Shown here: piece by piece, positions 1 through 8,638 of the stretch | How positions within the stretch are numbered: position 1 is the stretch's first letter | How the letters are laid out: each line of letters starts with the position of its first letter | Assembly (NCBI GenBank): GCA_001880285.1 | Contig: CP016269.1 | Location: forward strand, 1,746,501 to 1,810,500 | Source: Flavobacteriaceae bacterium UJ101 | GTDB taxonomy: Bacteria; Bacteroidota; Bacteroidia; Flavobacteriales; UJ101 | DNA: 64,000 nucleotides | Direction: 5' to 3' | The notes under the pieces: model-generated | Seen by the model: the letters and a program-made list of their open reading frames with translations, nothing else | Told to the model about the DNA's origin: nothing | Database searches by the model: none | Translations under genes and position numbers: made by a program

Positions 1-501
1 AGCTAGTTCAGGAATATTGGCTATTTCTAATAAAGGATTACTAACCGTTTCACAATATAAAATTTTAGTATGTTTTGTAATAGCAGCTTCTACTTGATCT
101 AGTTTAGTGATGTCAACAAAAGAGGTTTGAATACCTAATTTAGGAGTGAAATTTTTTAAAAAAGCATAAGTTCCACCATATATGGTACGGCTGGAAACAA
201 TGTGGTCTCCTTGTTCACATTCTTGTAAAATAACACCCGTGATGGCTCCCATTCCCGAGGAAGTTACATTAGCAGTTTCTGTTCCTTCCATAGCTGCTAA
301 AGCTTCGCCTAAGTAAAGGTTACTAGGTGTAGTATGTCTAGAGTATAAATAACACCCTTCCGCATTGCCTTCAAAAGTATCAAACATAGTCTTAGCAGAA
401 AGAAAAGTATAGGTGGAAGAATCTGTTATGGAAGGATTTACTCCTCCGAATTCTCCAAAATATTGTAAATCCTGAATTTTATCTGCAGGTTTAAAAGCCA
501 T
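1..501 (-). CDS. Cys/Met-metabolism PLP-dependent enzyme (methionine gamma-lyase / O-acetylhomoserine sulfhydrylase type), N-terminal part
   Basis: The reading frame begins at an ATG at 501 and runs off the left edge, so only the first 167 residues are visible. The N-terminus (MAFKPADKIQDLQYFGEFGG) leads into a typical family core: a YSRHTTPSN segment, an EGTETANVTSSGMGAI segment around the cofactor phosphate site, and SRTIYGGTYAFLKN. The family performs gamma- or beta-elimination or replacement on sulfur amino acids. The PLP-binding lysine lies outside the window, so the reaction (methionine gamma-lyase versus O-acetylhomoserine sulfhydrylase) cannot be decided. It is a cytosolic enzyme. With the cysteine-degrading pair at 13-15 kb it is the third sulfur amino acid enzyme in the window. 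Confidence 0.85.
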   Translation of the reverse strand, partial: MAFKPADKIQDLQYFGEFGGVNPSITDSSTYTFLSAKTMFDTFEGNAEGCYLYSRHTTPSNLYLGEALAAMEGTETANVTSSGMGAITGVILQECEQGDHIVSSRTIYGGTYAFLKNFTPKLGIQTSFVDITKLDQVEAAITKHTKILYCETVSNPLLEIANIPELA

Positions 502-621
502 AATGATTATTTTTTATTTCTAAAAGATAGCAATTAATTAGAAGAATTAAAAATATTGAAATAAAAGGCTTTCTTATATGAGGATAGAGTAATGACTTAT
601 TATAAGGTATAAAAGATAAGG

Positions 622-2832
622 TTATAATGTTGCTCTAAATGTGAATCGGAAATTTCGACCTGGTGCACTTATCCCTGAAGCAAATTCGCGGTATTGAACA
701 TCAAATAAGTTATCTAAGTTCATTTGTACATGCATATTTTTGGTAATTTTATAGCCTCCCATAAGGTTGAAGGTAACCCAAGCTGGAATACCATAAGTTT
801 CTGAAACAGCTAATTCTGGATTATCAACACCACCGCCGTATTCATCACCATGTTTTCGAGCATTGTATTGTGAATTAAAAACAAAATCCCAATCTTGAAA
901 ACTATATTCTAATGAAGTTTGTCCAAATAATGGAGGGATAGAGGGCATAGGTTGATGCGTGTCTTTTGTTCTTCCTTTTGTAAAGGTTAAATCCGAATTT
1001 AATTTAAAATGACGGTTGATTTTCCAATTAAAATAGCCTGTTGTCCCCCAAATATAAGCTTGGTCTTTATTGACATTAGCTGCAGTTGGGTATACTTCCC
1101 CATCGATTTCTAACGTTCCGTCAGTACCAGGAAGAATATATAAATCACGAATAATATAGTTGTCTAATAAAGTATAATAAATATTTCCTCCTAATGTTAA
1201 TCTACTCAATAATCTTTTTTGAAAATTAAATTCAGCATTGTAAGCGTATTCGGGTTTTAAAGTGGTATTGGGAACGAGTGCTTGATCATTTTGTTCACGT
1301 ACTTTTCCAATATCATCTATATTGGGTGATCGAAATCCAGAAGACAATACAACACCGATTTTATCACGTTTAGTAGGGGTGAAACTATACCCAATACTTC
1401 CTGTGAAAGCATTATTGTTTAAATCAATATTATTATCAGGTAATGTAAGGTAGGTTTCATCCTCCCATTTTGCAGAGAGCCTTGTTTTAGTGTAACGACT
1501 ACCCAAGTCTAAAGAGTGTTTTGAGGAAATGGAATAAACTAATTGAGCATATCCTGCTAAGGTGGTATATGTGCTACCTTCATCGGGATAACGGCTTAAT
1601 ATAACGGTTGGGGTATAGCCTGTAATGTTATTATTTTGATCAATAATTAATTCACGGCCGTAAGCATTTGAAGAAACATCGTTATGTGTAAGTTCAGCTC
1701 CATAACTTAGTTCTAGTTTTTCGTTTAATTGAGAATCTAAATCTGCATTAAGGCTGAAAACATCTACTTCTTCATTACGGTATGAACGTTCTAATCTTCC
1801 AAATCGTCTTTGTATTCTAGATTCTTTAATGTTTTGATAAGCTCCAGTAATGGTAGCATTTCGGATGAATTTTGCATCGTTTTGATAACGATATTGTAAA
1901 GAAGTCATAAAACGTTCTTGAGGTCCATAGTGCCATTCAGCCCATTTTAAACCATCTTCACTGGTTTCACTTAAATTGTCATAACGTGGAATGTTAGAAG
2001 AAGTGGAATATTGAATGTTTCCAATTATTTGATTATTAGGATTGATATCGTAAACTAATTTTTGTAAAAAGTCAGCTTGAGTATAACCCGTGTTTTTTTG
2101 AATATTAGGGTGATCATTAACAATTGGGTTGGGATTGTAATGATTTTCAGTATTATCAGAATATAAATACGTTTTTCCCCATTCGTCAAAATCATGCCAA
2201 GCGTTAGCTCCCATACGTAAATCACCAAAATCAGAATAAGTGAAACTGGTAAAAGAAGCAAGTTTTTTACCGCTTAAAGTAAGGGTTGCATTACTGGTTG
2301 TTTCATTGTTAGCTGAAGAGTAACGTCCCATTAGATCTATTTGTACAGGATCTTTTTGATTGGTTTTTGGGGTTTTTGTATAAAAATGAATAACACCTCC
2401 TAAAGCATCTGATCCATAAATGACAGAGGAGGGTCCGTAAATAATCTCTGCTTTTTGTAATGTGTTTGCATCAAGTGTTATAGCATTTTGTAAATGTCCA
2501 GAACGGTAAATTGCATTATTCATGCGTACACCATCAACCACTAATAATACACGATTAGCTTCCATTCCACGAATGACAGGACTTCCTCCACCCATTTGTG
2601 ATTTTTGTACTTTGATTCCGGGTTGAGCTCTTAATAAGTCAGCTGTAGTTTGAGGTGATTGTTCTTCGATTTCTTCGGGTGTAATAACCAGTGTTTGCTC
2701 AGGTATTTGTAAAGAGGTCTGATGTGTTTTTTTTGCTGAAAATGAAACCACTTCTAATGCTTCCGCTTTTTCTTGTGAGAATACAAAGTTTGAAAAAAGC
2801 AATATAAGTATAAAGAATAATGATTTTTTCAT
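622..2832 (-). CDS. TonB-dependent outer-membrane receptor, haem/haemoglobin-receptor type
   Basis: The product is 736 residues from the ATG at 2832. A longer frame would need a TTG start inside recO, and the signal peptide MKKSLFFILILLFSNFVFSQ starts exactly at this ATG, 7 bases after the recO stop. The plug domain (roughly residues 45-165) shows the haem/haemoglobin/transferrin receptor hallmark: GGGSPVIRGMEANRVLLVVD followed by DGVRMNNAIYRSGHLQN. FRSPNIDDIGKV and a later VPNTTLKPEYAYN resemble the FRAP/NPNL region of haem receptors. The C-terminal strand ends in aromatic FRFTFRATL, as expected for barrel insertion. It likely imports haem or a haem-protein ligand with TonB energy. The ligand is inference only. 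It is probably co-transcribed with recO; no carboxypeptidase-like N-terminal domain is present. Confidence 0.85.
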   Translation of the reverse strand: MKKSLFFILILLFSNFVFSQEKAEALEVVSFSAKKTHQTSLQIPEQTLVITPEEIEEQSPQTTADLLRAQPGIKVQKSQMGGGSPVIRGMEANRVLLVVDGVRMNNAIYRSGHLQNAITLDANTLQKAEIIYGPSSVIYGSDALGGVIHFYTKTPKTNQKDPVQIDLMGRYSSANNETTSNATLTLSGKKLASFTSFTYSDFGDLRMGANAWHDFDEWGKTYLYSDNTENHYNPNPIVNDHPNIQKNTGYTQADFLQKLVYDINPNNQIIGNIQYSTSSNIPRYDNLSETSEDGLKWAEWHYGPQERFMTSLQYRYQNDAKFIRNATITGAYQNIKESRIQRRFGRLERSYRNEEVDVFSLNADLDSQLNEKLELSYGAELTHNDVSSNAYGRELIIDQNNNITGYTPTVILSRYPDEGSTYTTLAGYAQLVYSISSKHSLDLGSRYTKTRLSAKWEDETYLTLPDNNIDLNNNAFTGSIGYSFTPTKRDKIGVVLSSGFRSPNIDDIGKVREQNDQALVPNTTLKPEYAYNAEFNFQKRLLSRLTLGGNIYYTLLDNYIIRDLYILPGTDGTLEIDGEVYPTAANVNKDQAYIWGTTGYFNWKINRHFKLNSDLTFTKGRTKDTHQPMPSIPPLFGQTSLEYSFQDWDFVFNSQYNARKHGDEYGGGVDNPELAVSETYGIPAWVTFNLMGGYKITKNMHVQMNLDNLFDVQYREFASGISAPGRNFRFTFRATL

Positions 2833-2839
2833 TGACATT

Positions 2840-3562
2840 TTATAATATTTCAAGAACCTCTTGTACAATTTTTAATGATTTCAAGTTAGAAATAGCATGG
2901 TCTTGCAAGTTGTAATATTTTATTAAAATATCCAAAATATTTTGGCGTTTTAACTTGTTAAGTTTCAATTCTAGACACTGATTGATGGATGATTTTATGA
3001 ATTTCTTAATCATAAGTGAATCTTCTTCCGAACAAGTGTGAATGGATTTTGTAGAAGTGAAGTTTCCTTCTAGTAAATTGAAATAAATAGGTTCTGTATT
3101 GTCAGTGTTAGGATAAAAGCCTAGAAATTTGGTTAAATGAAGAATAAACCAAAGGTGAAAGTTAGCATAATGATGTTCTTCTTCATCTAAAATTTGCAAT
3201 GACTGGCTGATAAAATAAAATAGTTCTGGGTTGGATGTTTCTTCTTTTAAGGTTGAAGTTAAAACATCGCTTAAAAAAAAAGAAAGGGTTATCTTAATGG
3301 GGTGTGAATGTAAACTTTTGAAAAGATGAGAGCTTTTACCTTCTTTAAAGATGTTTAAATCACTTTTTTTATAAGTAAAAGATGTTAAATCAAGGTGTGA
3401 TAAAGGTTGAAAGAGTGCTGTCTGATTTTTTTTACTTTTCTTGCGAGCTCCTTTTACAATGTAAGACTGAATACCAAAATCAAGTGTATATATTTTGACG
3501 ATAATAGCACTTTCGCTATACTTGAGTTGTTTTAAAACAATACCTTGTGTTTGTTGATTCAT
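2840..3562 (-). CDS. recO: DNA repair protein RecO
   Basis: RecO mediates RecA loading onto SSB-coated single-stranded DNA in the RecFOR pathway. The 240-residue product has the OB-fold N-terminus of the family (GIVLKQLKYSESAIIVKIYT, then GARKKSKKN) and a helical C-terminal half with an FHLWFILHLTKFLGFYPN segment typical of Bacteroidota RecO. The classical zinc-binding cysteines of other RecO proteins are not evident. The start is taken as the ATG at 3562; an in-frame TTG nine bases upstream is less likely. It follows the gdhA terminator closely and precedes the TonB receptor by 7 bases. Confidence 0.9.
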   Translation of the reverse strand: MNQQTQGIVLKQLKYSESAIIVKIYTLDFGIQSYIVKGARKKSKKNQTALFQPLSHLDLTSFTYKKSDLNIFKEGKSSHLFKSLHSHPIKITLSFFLSDVLTSTLKEETSNPELFYFISQSLQILDEEEHHYANFHLWFILHLTKFLGFYPNTDNTEPIYFNLLEGNFTSTKSIHTCSEEDSLMIKKFIKSSINQCLELKLNKLKRQNILDILIKYYNLQDHAISNLKSLKIVQEVLEIL

Positions 3563-3578
3563 AGAATGCAAAAATACT

Positions 3579-3610
3579 AAAAAAAGCCCCGATAAATAAA
3601 TATCGAGGCT
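3579..3610 (-). terminator. Rho-independent terminator of gdhA
   Basis: The arms AGCCCCGATA and TATCGAGGCT (one mismatch) flank a short AATAA loop. On the minus strand a run of seven T follows the stem. It lies 22 bases after the gdhA stop and ends just before the recO start, so recO needs its own promoter or readthrough. Confidence 0.85.
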
Positions 3611-3632
3611 GTTCTATCTTTAATTTTAGAAA

Positions 3633-4988
<1,356 letters not shown>

Positions 4989-5006
4989 TTATTAAATTTA
5001 TTCTAT

Positions 5007-5014
5007 CAAAAGTA
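5007..5014 (-). promoter_or_regulatory. Candidate minus-7 promoter box of gdhA (TACTTTTG)
   Basis: TACTTTTG on the minus strand matches the Bacteroidota sigma-A minus-7 consensus TAnnTTTG. It lies 33 bases upstream of the gdhA ATG. No clear TTTG was found at the expected minus-33 distance. A hairpin (AAAAAGTGT / ACACTTTTT, 5076-5101) lies further upstream, outside the transcript. Confidence 0.5.
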
Positions 5015-5170
5015 AGTAGTTTTTTTCAATTAGAAACCACAATTTCATGAGTTTTTTTATAATATTTTCTTAATTAAAAAAGTGTGTTTTAAACACTTTT
5101 TGATGGTAAAATAGTGCTATGATTTTGAATTAAAGATAAAGAAAGGGTTAGGAGAATGTTCTTTAAATAA

Positions 5171-5201
5171 AAACCCTTAAACATAAAGTGTTTAAGGGTT
5201 T
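5171..5201 (-). terminator. Terminator after the large TonB receptor gene
   Basis: A perfect 12-bp stem AAACCCTTAAAC / GTTTAAGGGTTT with a 7-base loop sits 22 bases after the receptor stop. A T-rich tail (TTTTTATTT) follows on the minus strand. It separates this gene from gdhA. Confidence 0.85.
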
Positions 5202-5223
5202 TAATAATGATTATATTAATAGA

Positions 5224-8172
5224 TTATTTTAGTTTGAAATTTAATCGGGCAAATAAGTAGCGTCCTCCATAACCAAATTGAGTGTTTCTTGAGTATGGGA
5301 AACGATTGGTTGTTGTAAATTCTGGATCTGCTTCTTCAGGGTAAATGTCAAAGATATTGTTAGCTCCTAACGTTAAGGTCGCTACTTCTTTGAAAGTATA
5401 ACCGATACTTAAATCGGTAACAAGTTTGGCTCCATAAGTGTTGTCTATATGACCTATGACATTATTGTTCTCATCATAGCGGTTAAAATCAGTTCTGGTG
5501 CTTAATTCTTTCACTTCTCCAAAATAAGAGTTGCGTAAAAAGAAATTCCAGTTTCTAAAACTTAGTAAATGAGAAAGATTTCCTTTCGTTCTAGGGGTAG
5601 ATTCTTCTAAAATTAATTTGGAACGATTGCTAAAAAACTGATCTTCAGCTAAGGTTAGGGTTGAAGGGATGTTGACATTTGTTACATTCGTTTTAGATAG
5701 GGTTCCAGATAACGTATTGGTTAGCTTTAAGTCTTGCCCTAATCTTGCTTTATGCTCAATTACAACATCTAATCCCATGGTTTCAGTATCAGCTGTGTTA
5801 GCAAAGAAACGAACACGATCTACACCAGCTTGGTCAAAAAGGTTTCGTAATTCTTCTGCCCCTTCTGCGGTGTCGTCATCGCTTGGACGACTAATATTTT
5901 CGGTCATTACGATACGATCATTGATTTGAATATAATAACCATCTAAGGTGATTTTTAAGTTGACACTTGGGATTTTTCCAGTAAAACCAGCGCTGTAGCT
6001 CATGGATTTCTCTTCTTCTAATTGTGGGATTCCAAAGGCTCTAGCAATAGCACTTGTATTTGCAAAGGTTCCTACTTCAAAAATTTCACTTGTAGTGGTG
6101 TCAAAATTGGTTGCGGTTGAAGTAAAATTAATTTGATGTAAAGAAGGAGCTCTAAATCCACTGCTAATAGCACCACGAATGGCCATATGATCATTTAATT
6201 TATAACGAGAAGCTATTTTAAAGTTTAGTGTAGATCCAAAGTCTGAATATTCTTCAAAACGTAAAGCACCGCTTACTAAAAACTGATCTGTAATATCCAA
6301 TTCTCCATCTGCGTAAATACCGATAGCATTTCGGTTGCTTGTTCCCGCATTGCTAGGAGCTATGCCTCCAAAACCTTGTGCGCCACCTGGTCTTGGATCT
6401 TGAGTGTTTCCAAAGAAATCAGTAACATACAAATTATCAGGAGTTGAGTTAAGAACAGGGTCTCCGTTAATGTCATAACGAGTATATGAAGCTTCTTGTC
6501 CTGCTGTTTGTTCGTATTCTTCAAAACGGTATTCTGCTCCTAAAGCTAAATGGAATCCTGCTAAAACATCAAATTTTCTTGATAAATCAAAATTAGTGGT
6601 ATTTTGTAAAAAACCATAACCTCCTGCTTCTAATTCATTTGGAGAAATATTTTGCAATGAAGCATTACTAGTGTTCTTTATGGTGTAATCGAAAGTGTTT
6701 CTACCCCAAGTGTTACTAAAATCAGCATCCCATTCTCCAATTTTTCCACGAATTCCAACTGCTAAAGATTGGTCTTTTATATCGGTGGTAATTAAGGGTA
6801 AGTATCCATCTATATAAGAAGGGGTGTACGTTCTATTTTGGTAAGGTAGGCGATAAAAAGCAGAAGCTTCTCCGTTTCGGTAACTTAAACCTCCAAAACT
6901 ATAGATTTCAGCATTTTCACTAACTGGAATTGCTGAGTTAAAGAAAAATTTCCCTCCACGCGTTTTAGATTGTCCAAAACGTAAATTATAATCGGAACGA
7001 TTTTGGCCACGAGTGGCTAATTCATCATCTGTTACATCTACATTTAAAATACTTTGTAAATCTTCTATGGAAGTTGCGTTAGCGATGTTGTTTTGTAAAT
7101 CAGTACTGAAATACGACACATCTTGAGCATACTGTTGAATTAAATCTAAATTGGAGCCTAATGTATTTAAATTAGCTCCGTTTTGATTGGCTACATTTTC
7201 AATAGCATTATAGGCATGAAAAATTTGTCCAGTATAATCTCCATTTCGATCCGTCCATCCACGAGATTCAAATTGTCCTGTGAAATTAATAAAACCACCA
7301 TTTTCTCCGATTGGTAAACCATAATTTAATCCTAAATTGAAGGTTTCACCATCTACGTCTTTATCTTCACCGTGATTTTTGGTGAAATTAGCTCCTGTGT
7401 CTACAATGACATCTAATTCATTGGTAGCGGTTTTTAATACGATATTAATAACACCAGCAATGGCATCTGAACCGTATTGTGCTGCAGCACCATCACGCAA
7501 AATTTCAATACGTTGGATCGCATTTGATGGAATGGCGTTCATATCGGTTCCTGTGCTTCCGCGACCTACCGTACCGTTAATGTTTACTAAAGCAGTGTTA
7601 TGTCTTCTTTTTCCATTAATTAAAACCAATACTTGATCAGGGCCTAAACCTCTTAAAGTGGCAGGGTCGATGTGATCGGTTCCATCAGAAGCGGCTTGGG
7701 TGTTCGAGCTAAAAGAGGGAGCTGCATAATTTAAGATTTGATTGACTGTTACTTGTGGTGCAACAGAAGTTAACTCTTCAATATCTAAAATATCTACAGG
7801 TACAGGAGTGTCAATTTGGGTTCTTCCTTTGCTTCGAGTTCCTACAAAAACAACATCATCAATGATACCTTCATCGTCGCTTGATAATGAAATGGTTTGA
7901 AAGGATTCTGATGCAGAAATTTCTTTTGTTTTAAAACCGATAGCATCAACAGTTAATATGGTGTTTTTTTCTGTTTCTATTTCAAAATTACCATCAAGAT
8001 CTGTTGTGGTTTCTTTTCCTTCTTGAGTTGAAATGCTGGCTTCAGGAATTCCTTCGTTATTAGAATCAGTTATTTTACCTTTTGTAATAATGGTCTGGGC
8101 AAAGATAAAATTGGCCAGTAATAGTGTTAAAATCGTAAAACGATTTCGATTGAGTAAGTTTTTTGTTCTCAT
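5224..8172 (-). CDS. TonB-dependent receptor with N-terminal carboxypeptidase-regulatory-like domain, behind a Cys4 leader peptide
   Basis: The 982-residue outer-membrane receptor has a signal peptide (FTILTLLLANFIFAQ). Next comes a carboxypeptidase-regulatory-like beta-sandwich (about residues 28-105: GKITDSNNEGIPEASISTQE). The plug follows (about 105-250), with the distinctive segments ATLRGLGPDQVLVLINGKRR and EILRDGAAAQYGSDAIAGVI. A 22-strand-type barrel ends in RYLFARLNFKLK. The GKRRHNTALVN / GRGSTGTDMNAIP plug marks a broad receptor family with poorly known ligands. No SusD-like partner is adjacent, so it is not a SusCD pair. The 5' region (8173-8420) holds a short ORF ending in four Cys codons within RNA stems. 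I infer that receptor expression responds to cysteine or Cys-tRNA supply. The substrate could be a sulfur source or a metal complex, but this is unproven. Confidence 0.9.
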   Translation of the reverse strand: MRTKNLLNRNRFTILTLLLANFIFAQTIITKGKITDSNNEGIPEASISTQEGKETTTDLDGNFEIETEKNTILTVDAIGFKTKEISASESFQTISLSSDDEGIIDDVVFVGTRSKGRTQIDTPVPVDILDIEELTSVAPQVTVNQILNYAAPSFSSNTQAASDGTDHIDPATLRGLGPDQVLVLINGKRRHNTALVNINGTVGRGSTGTDMNAIPSNAIQRIEILRDGAAAQYGSDAIAGVINIVLKTATNELDVIVDTGANFTKNHGEDKDVDGETFNLGLNYGLPIGENGGFINFTGQFESRGWTDRNGDYTGQIFHAYNAIENVANQNGANLNTLGSNLDLIQQYAQDVSYFSTDLQNNIANATSIEDLQSILNVDVTDDELATRGQNRSDYNLRFGQSKTRGGKFFFNSAIPVSENAEIYSFGGLSYRNGEASAFYRLPYQNRTYTPSYIDGYLPLITTDIKDQSLAVGIRGKIGEWDADFSNTWGRNTFDYTIKNTSNASLQNISPNELEAGGYGFLQNTTNFDLSRKFDVLAGFHLALGAEYRFEEYEQTAGQEASYTRYDINGDPVLNSTPDNLYVTDFFGNTQDPRPGGAQGFGGIAPSNAGTSNRNAIGIYADGELDITDQFLVSGALRFEEYSDFGSTLNFKIASRYKLNDHMAIRGAISSGFRAPSLHQINFTSTATNFDTTTSEIFEVGTFANTSAIARAFGIPQLEEEKSMSYSAGFTGKIPSVNLKITLDGYYIQINDRIVMTENISRPSDDDTAEGAEELRNLFDQAGVDRVRFFANTADTETMGLDVVIEHKARLGQDLKLTNTLSGTLSKTNVTNVNIPSTLTLAEDQFFSNRSKLILEESTPRTKGNLSHLLSFRNWNFFLRNSYFGEVKELSTRTDFNRYDENNNVIGHIDNTYGAKLVTDLSIGYTFKEVATLTLGANNIFDIYPEEADPEFTTTNRFPYSRNTQFGYGGRYLFARLNFKLK

Positions 8173-8231
8173 TTATTTATTTTTTAGATTTTATAATTGT
8201 TTCTATTGTATAATTAATGGTTATATGTAAT

Positions 8232-8372
8232 AGATTCACCAATTATGCGTATTCCAAAATAGTTTTAATAAAATAAGGATATAAATTGAATAATGAAATG
8301 ATCATATAAGTGAATCTGTGTGATCTTGCTTAGCAGCAGCAACACATTGTACAACTTATATTTATGATCATT
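8232..8372 (-). promoter_or_regulatory. Putative leader-peptide attenuator RNA upstream of the TonB receptor
   Basis: Three pairings are seen on the minus strand. (1) A 15-bp outer stem pairs 8354-8372 with 8297-8311, with a 4-base bulge at 8359-8362; the 5' arm lies inside the leader ORF. (2) An inner hairpin at 8319-8346 (TGTG TTGCT / AGCAA GAT CACA) holds the Cys codons in its stem and loop. (3) AGATTCAC at 8310-8317, just inside the outer stem and overlapping its 3' arm by two bases, can instead pair with GTGAATCT at 8232-8239, 60-67 bases before the receptor ATG. A ribosome stalled on the Cys codons would open pairings 1 and 2. There is no T-run after pairing 3, so control could be translational or Rho-dependent. 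The rest of 8173-8638 holds only the two divergent promoters. Confidence 0.55.
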
Positions 8373-8380
8373 TTATTCAT
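8330..8380 (-). CDS. Putative leader peptide MNKMIINISCTMCCCC, regulator of the downstream TonB receptor
   Basis: This 16-codon ORF starts at the ATG at 8380 and ends at TAA (8332-8330), 157 bases upstream of the receptor start codon. Five of its 16 residues are cysteine, and the last four codons before the stop are all Cys (TGT TGC TGC TGC). Clustered codons for one amino acid at the end of a tiny ORF, inside RNA secondary structure and upstream of a gene, is the classical design of an attenuation leader peptide such as those for Trp and His. A candidate promoter box and an 18-base palindrome lie directly upstream. An in-frame internal ATG at 8371 is an alternative start. It is unlikely to encode a functional protein. 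Confidence 0.65.
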   Translation of the reverse strand: MNKMIINISCTMCCCC

Positions 8381-8393
8381 TTTTTTGAAGTAT

Positions 8394-8411
8394 TAGTCTC
8401 AATTGAGACTA
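8394..8411. repeat. Perfect 18-base palindrome TAGTCTCAATTGAGACTA at the leader 5' end
   Basis: The two halves TAGTCTCAA / TTGAGACTA are exact inverted copies without a spacer. It begins one base downstream of the TAAGTTTG box and ends 14 bases before the leader ORF. It therefore sits at the predicted transcription start, and could be an operator or a 5'-terminal RNA hairpin. Confidence 0.6.
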
Positions 8412-8419
8412 CAAACTTA
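8412..8419 (-). promoter_or_regulatory. Candidate minus-7 promoter box (TAAGTTTG) for leader ORF and TonB receptor
   Basis: TAAGTTTG on the minus strand is an exact TAnnTTTG match and identical to the rpsL box. The predicted start of transcription is near 8406, 26 bases before the leader ATG. No good TTTG minus-33 element is seen in the A/T-rich stretch upstream. Confidence 0.55.
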
Positions 8420-8573
8420 CAAATTTTTTTTATTACAGTTTATATGTTTTTTAAAAAAGAATTTGGTATTCTAAATATGAAATCTTTTATTTTTTAAGTT
8501 AAAATTGGTTTTTAAATAAAAAATAGGGGGTTAATGTTATTTTTTTGTAAATTTAATACTAAATAAGGTTATT

Positions 8574-8607
8574 TTTGCAGAGGGGTGACTGAAAAATATT
8601 ATATTTG
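8574..8607 (+). promoter_or_regulatory. Candidate promoter of glnN
   Basis: TTTG (8574-8577) and TATATTTG (8600-8607) match the Bacteroidota minus-33 and minus-7 elements with a 22-base spacer, slightly longer than usual. The box is 31 bases upstream of the glnN ATG. Confidence 0.55.
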
Positions 8608-8638
8608 AATTTTAAAGTGTAATAAAAACAATAAGCAT

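Noticed and set aside
622-2868. Longer start of the haem-type receptor (TTG at 2868)
   Set aside because: It would overlap recO and put twelve residues before a perfect signal peptide that starts at ATG 2832.
8173-8638. Known riboswitch (cobalamin, SAM, TPP or similar) in the 466-base gap before the TonB receptor and glnN
   Set aside because: No recognisable conserved core such as a B12 box or SAM-riboswitch core was seen. The structure found is explained better by a leader peptide.
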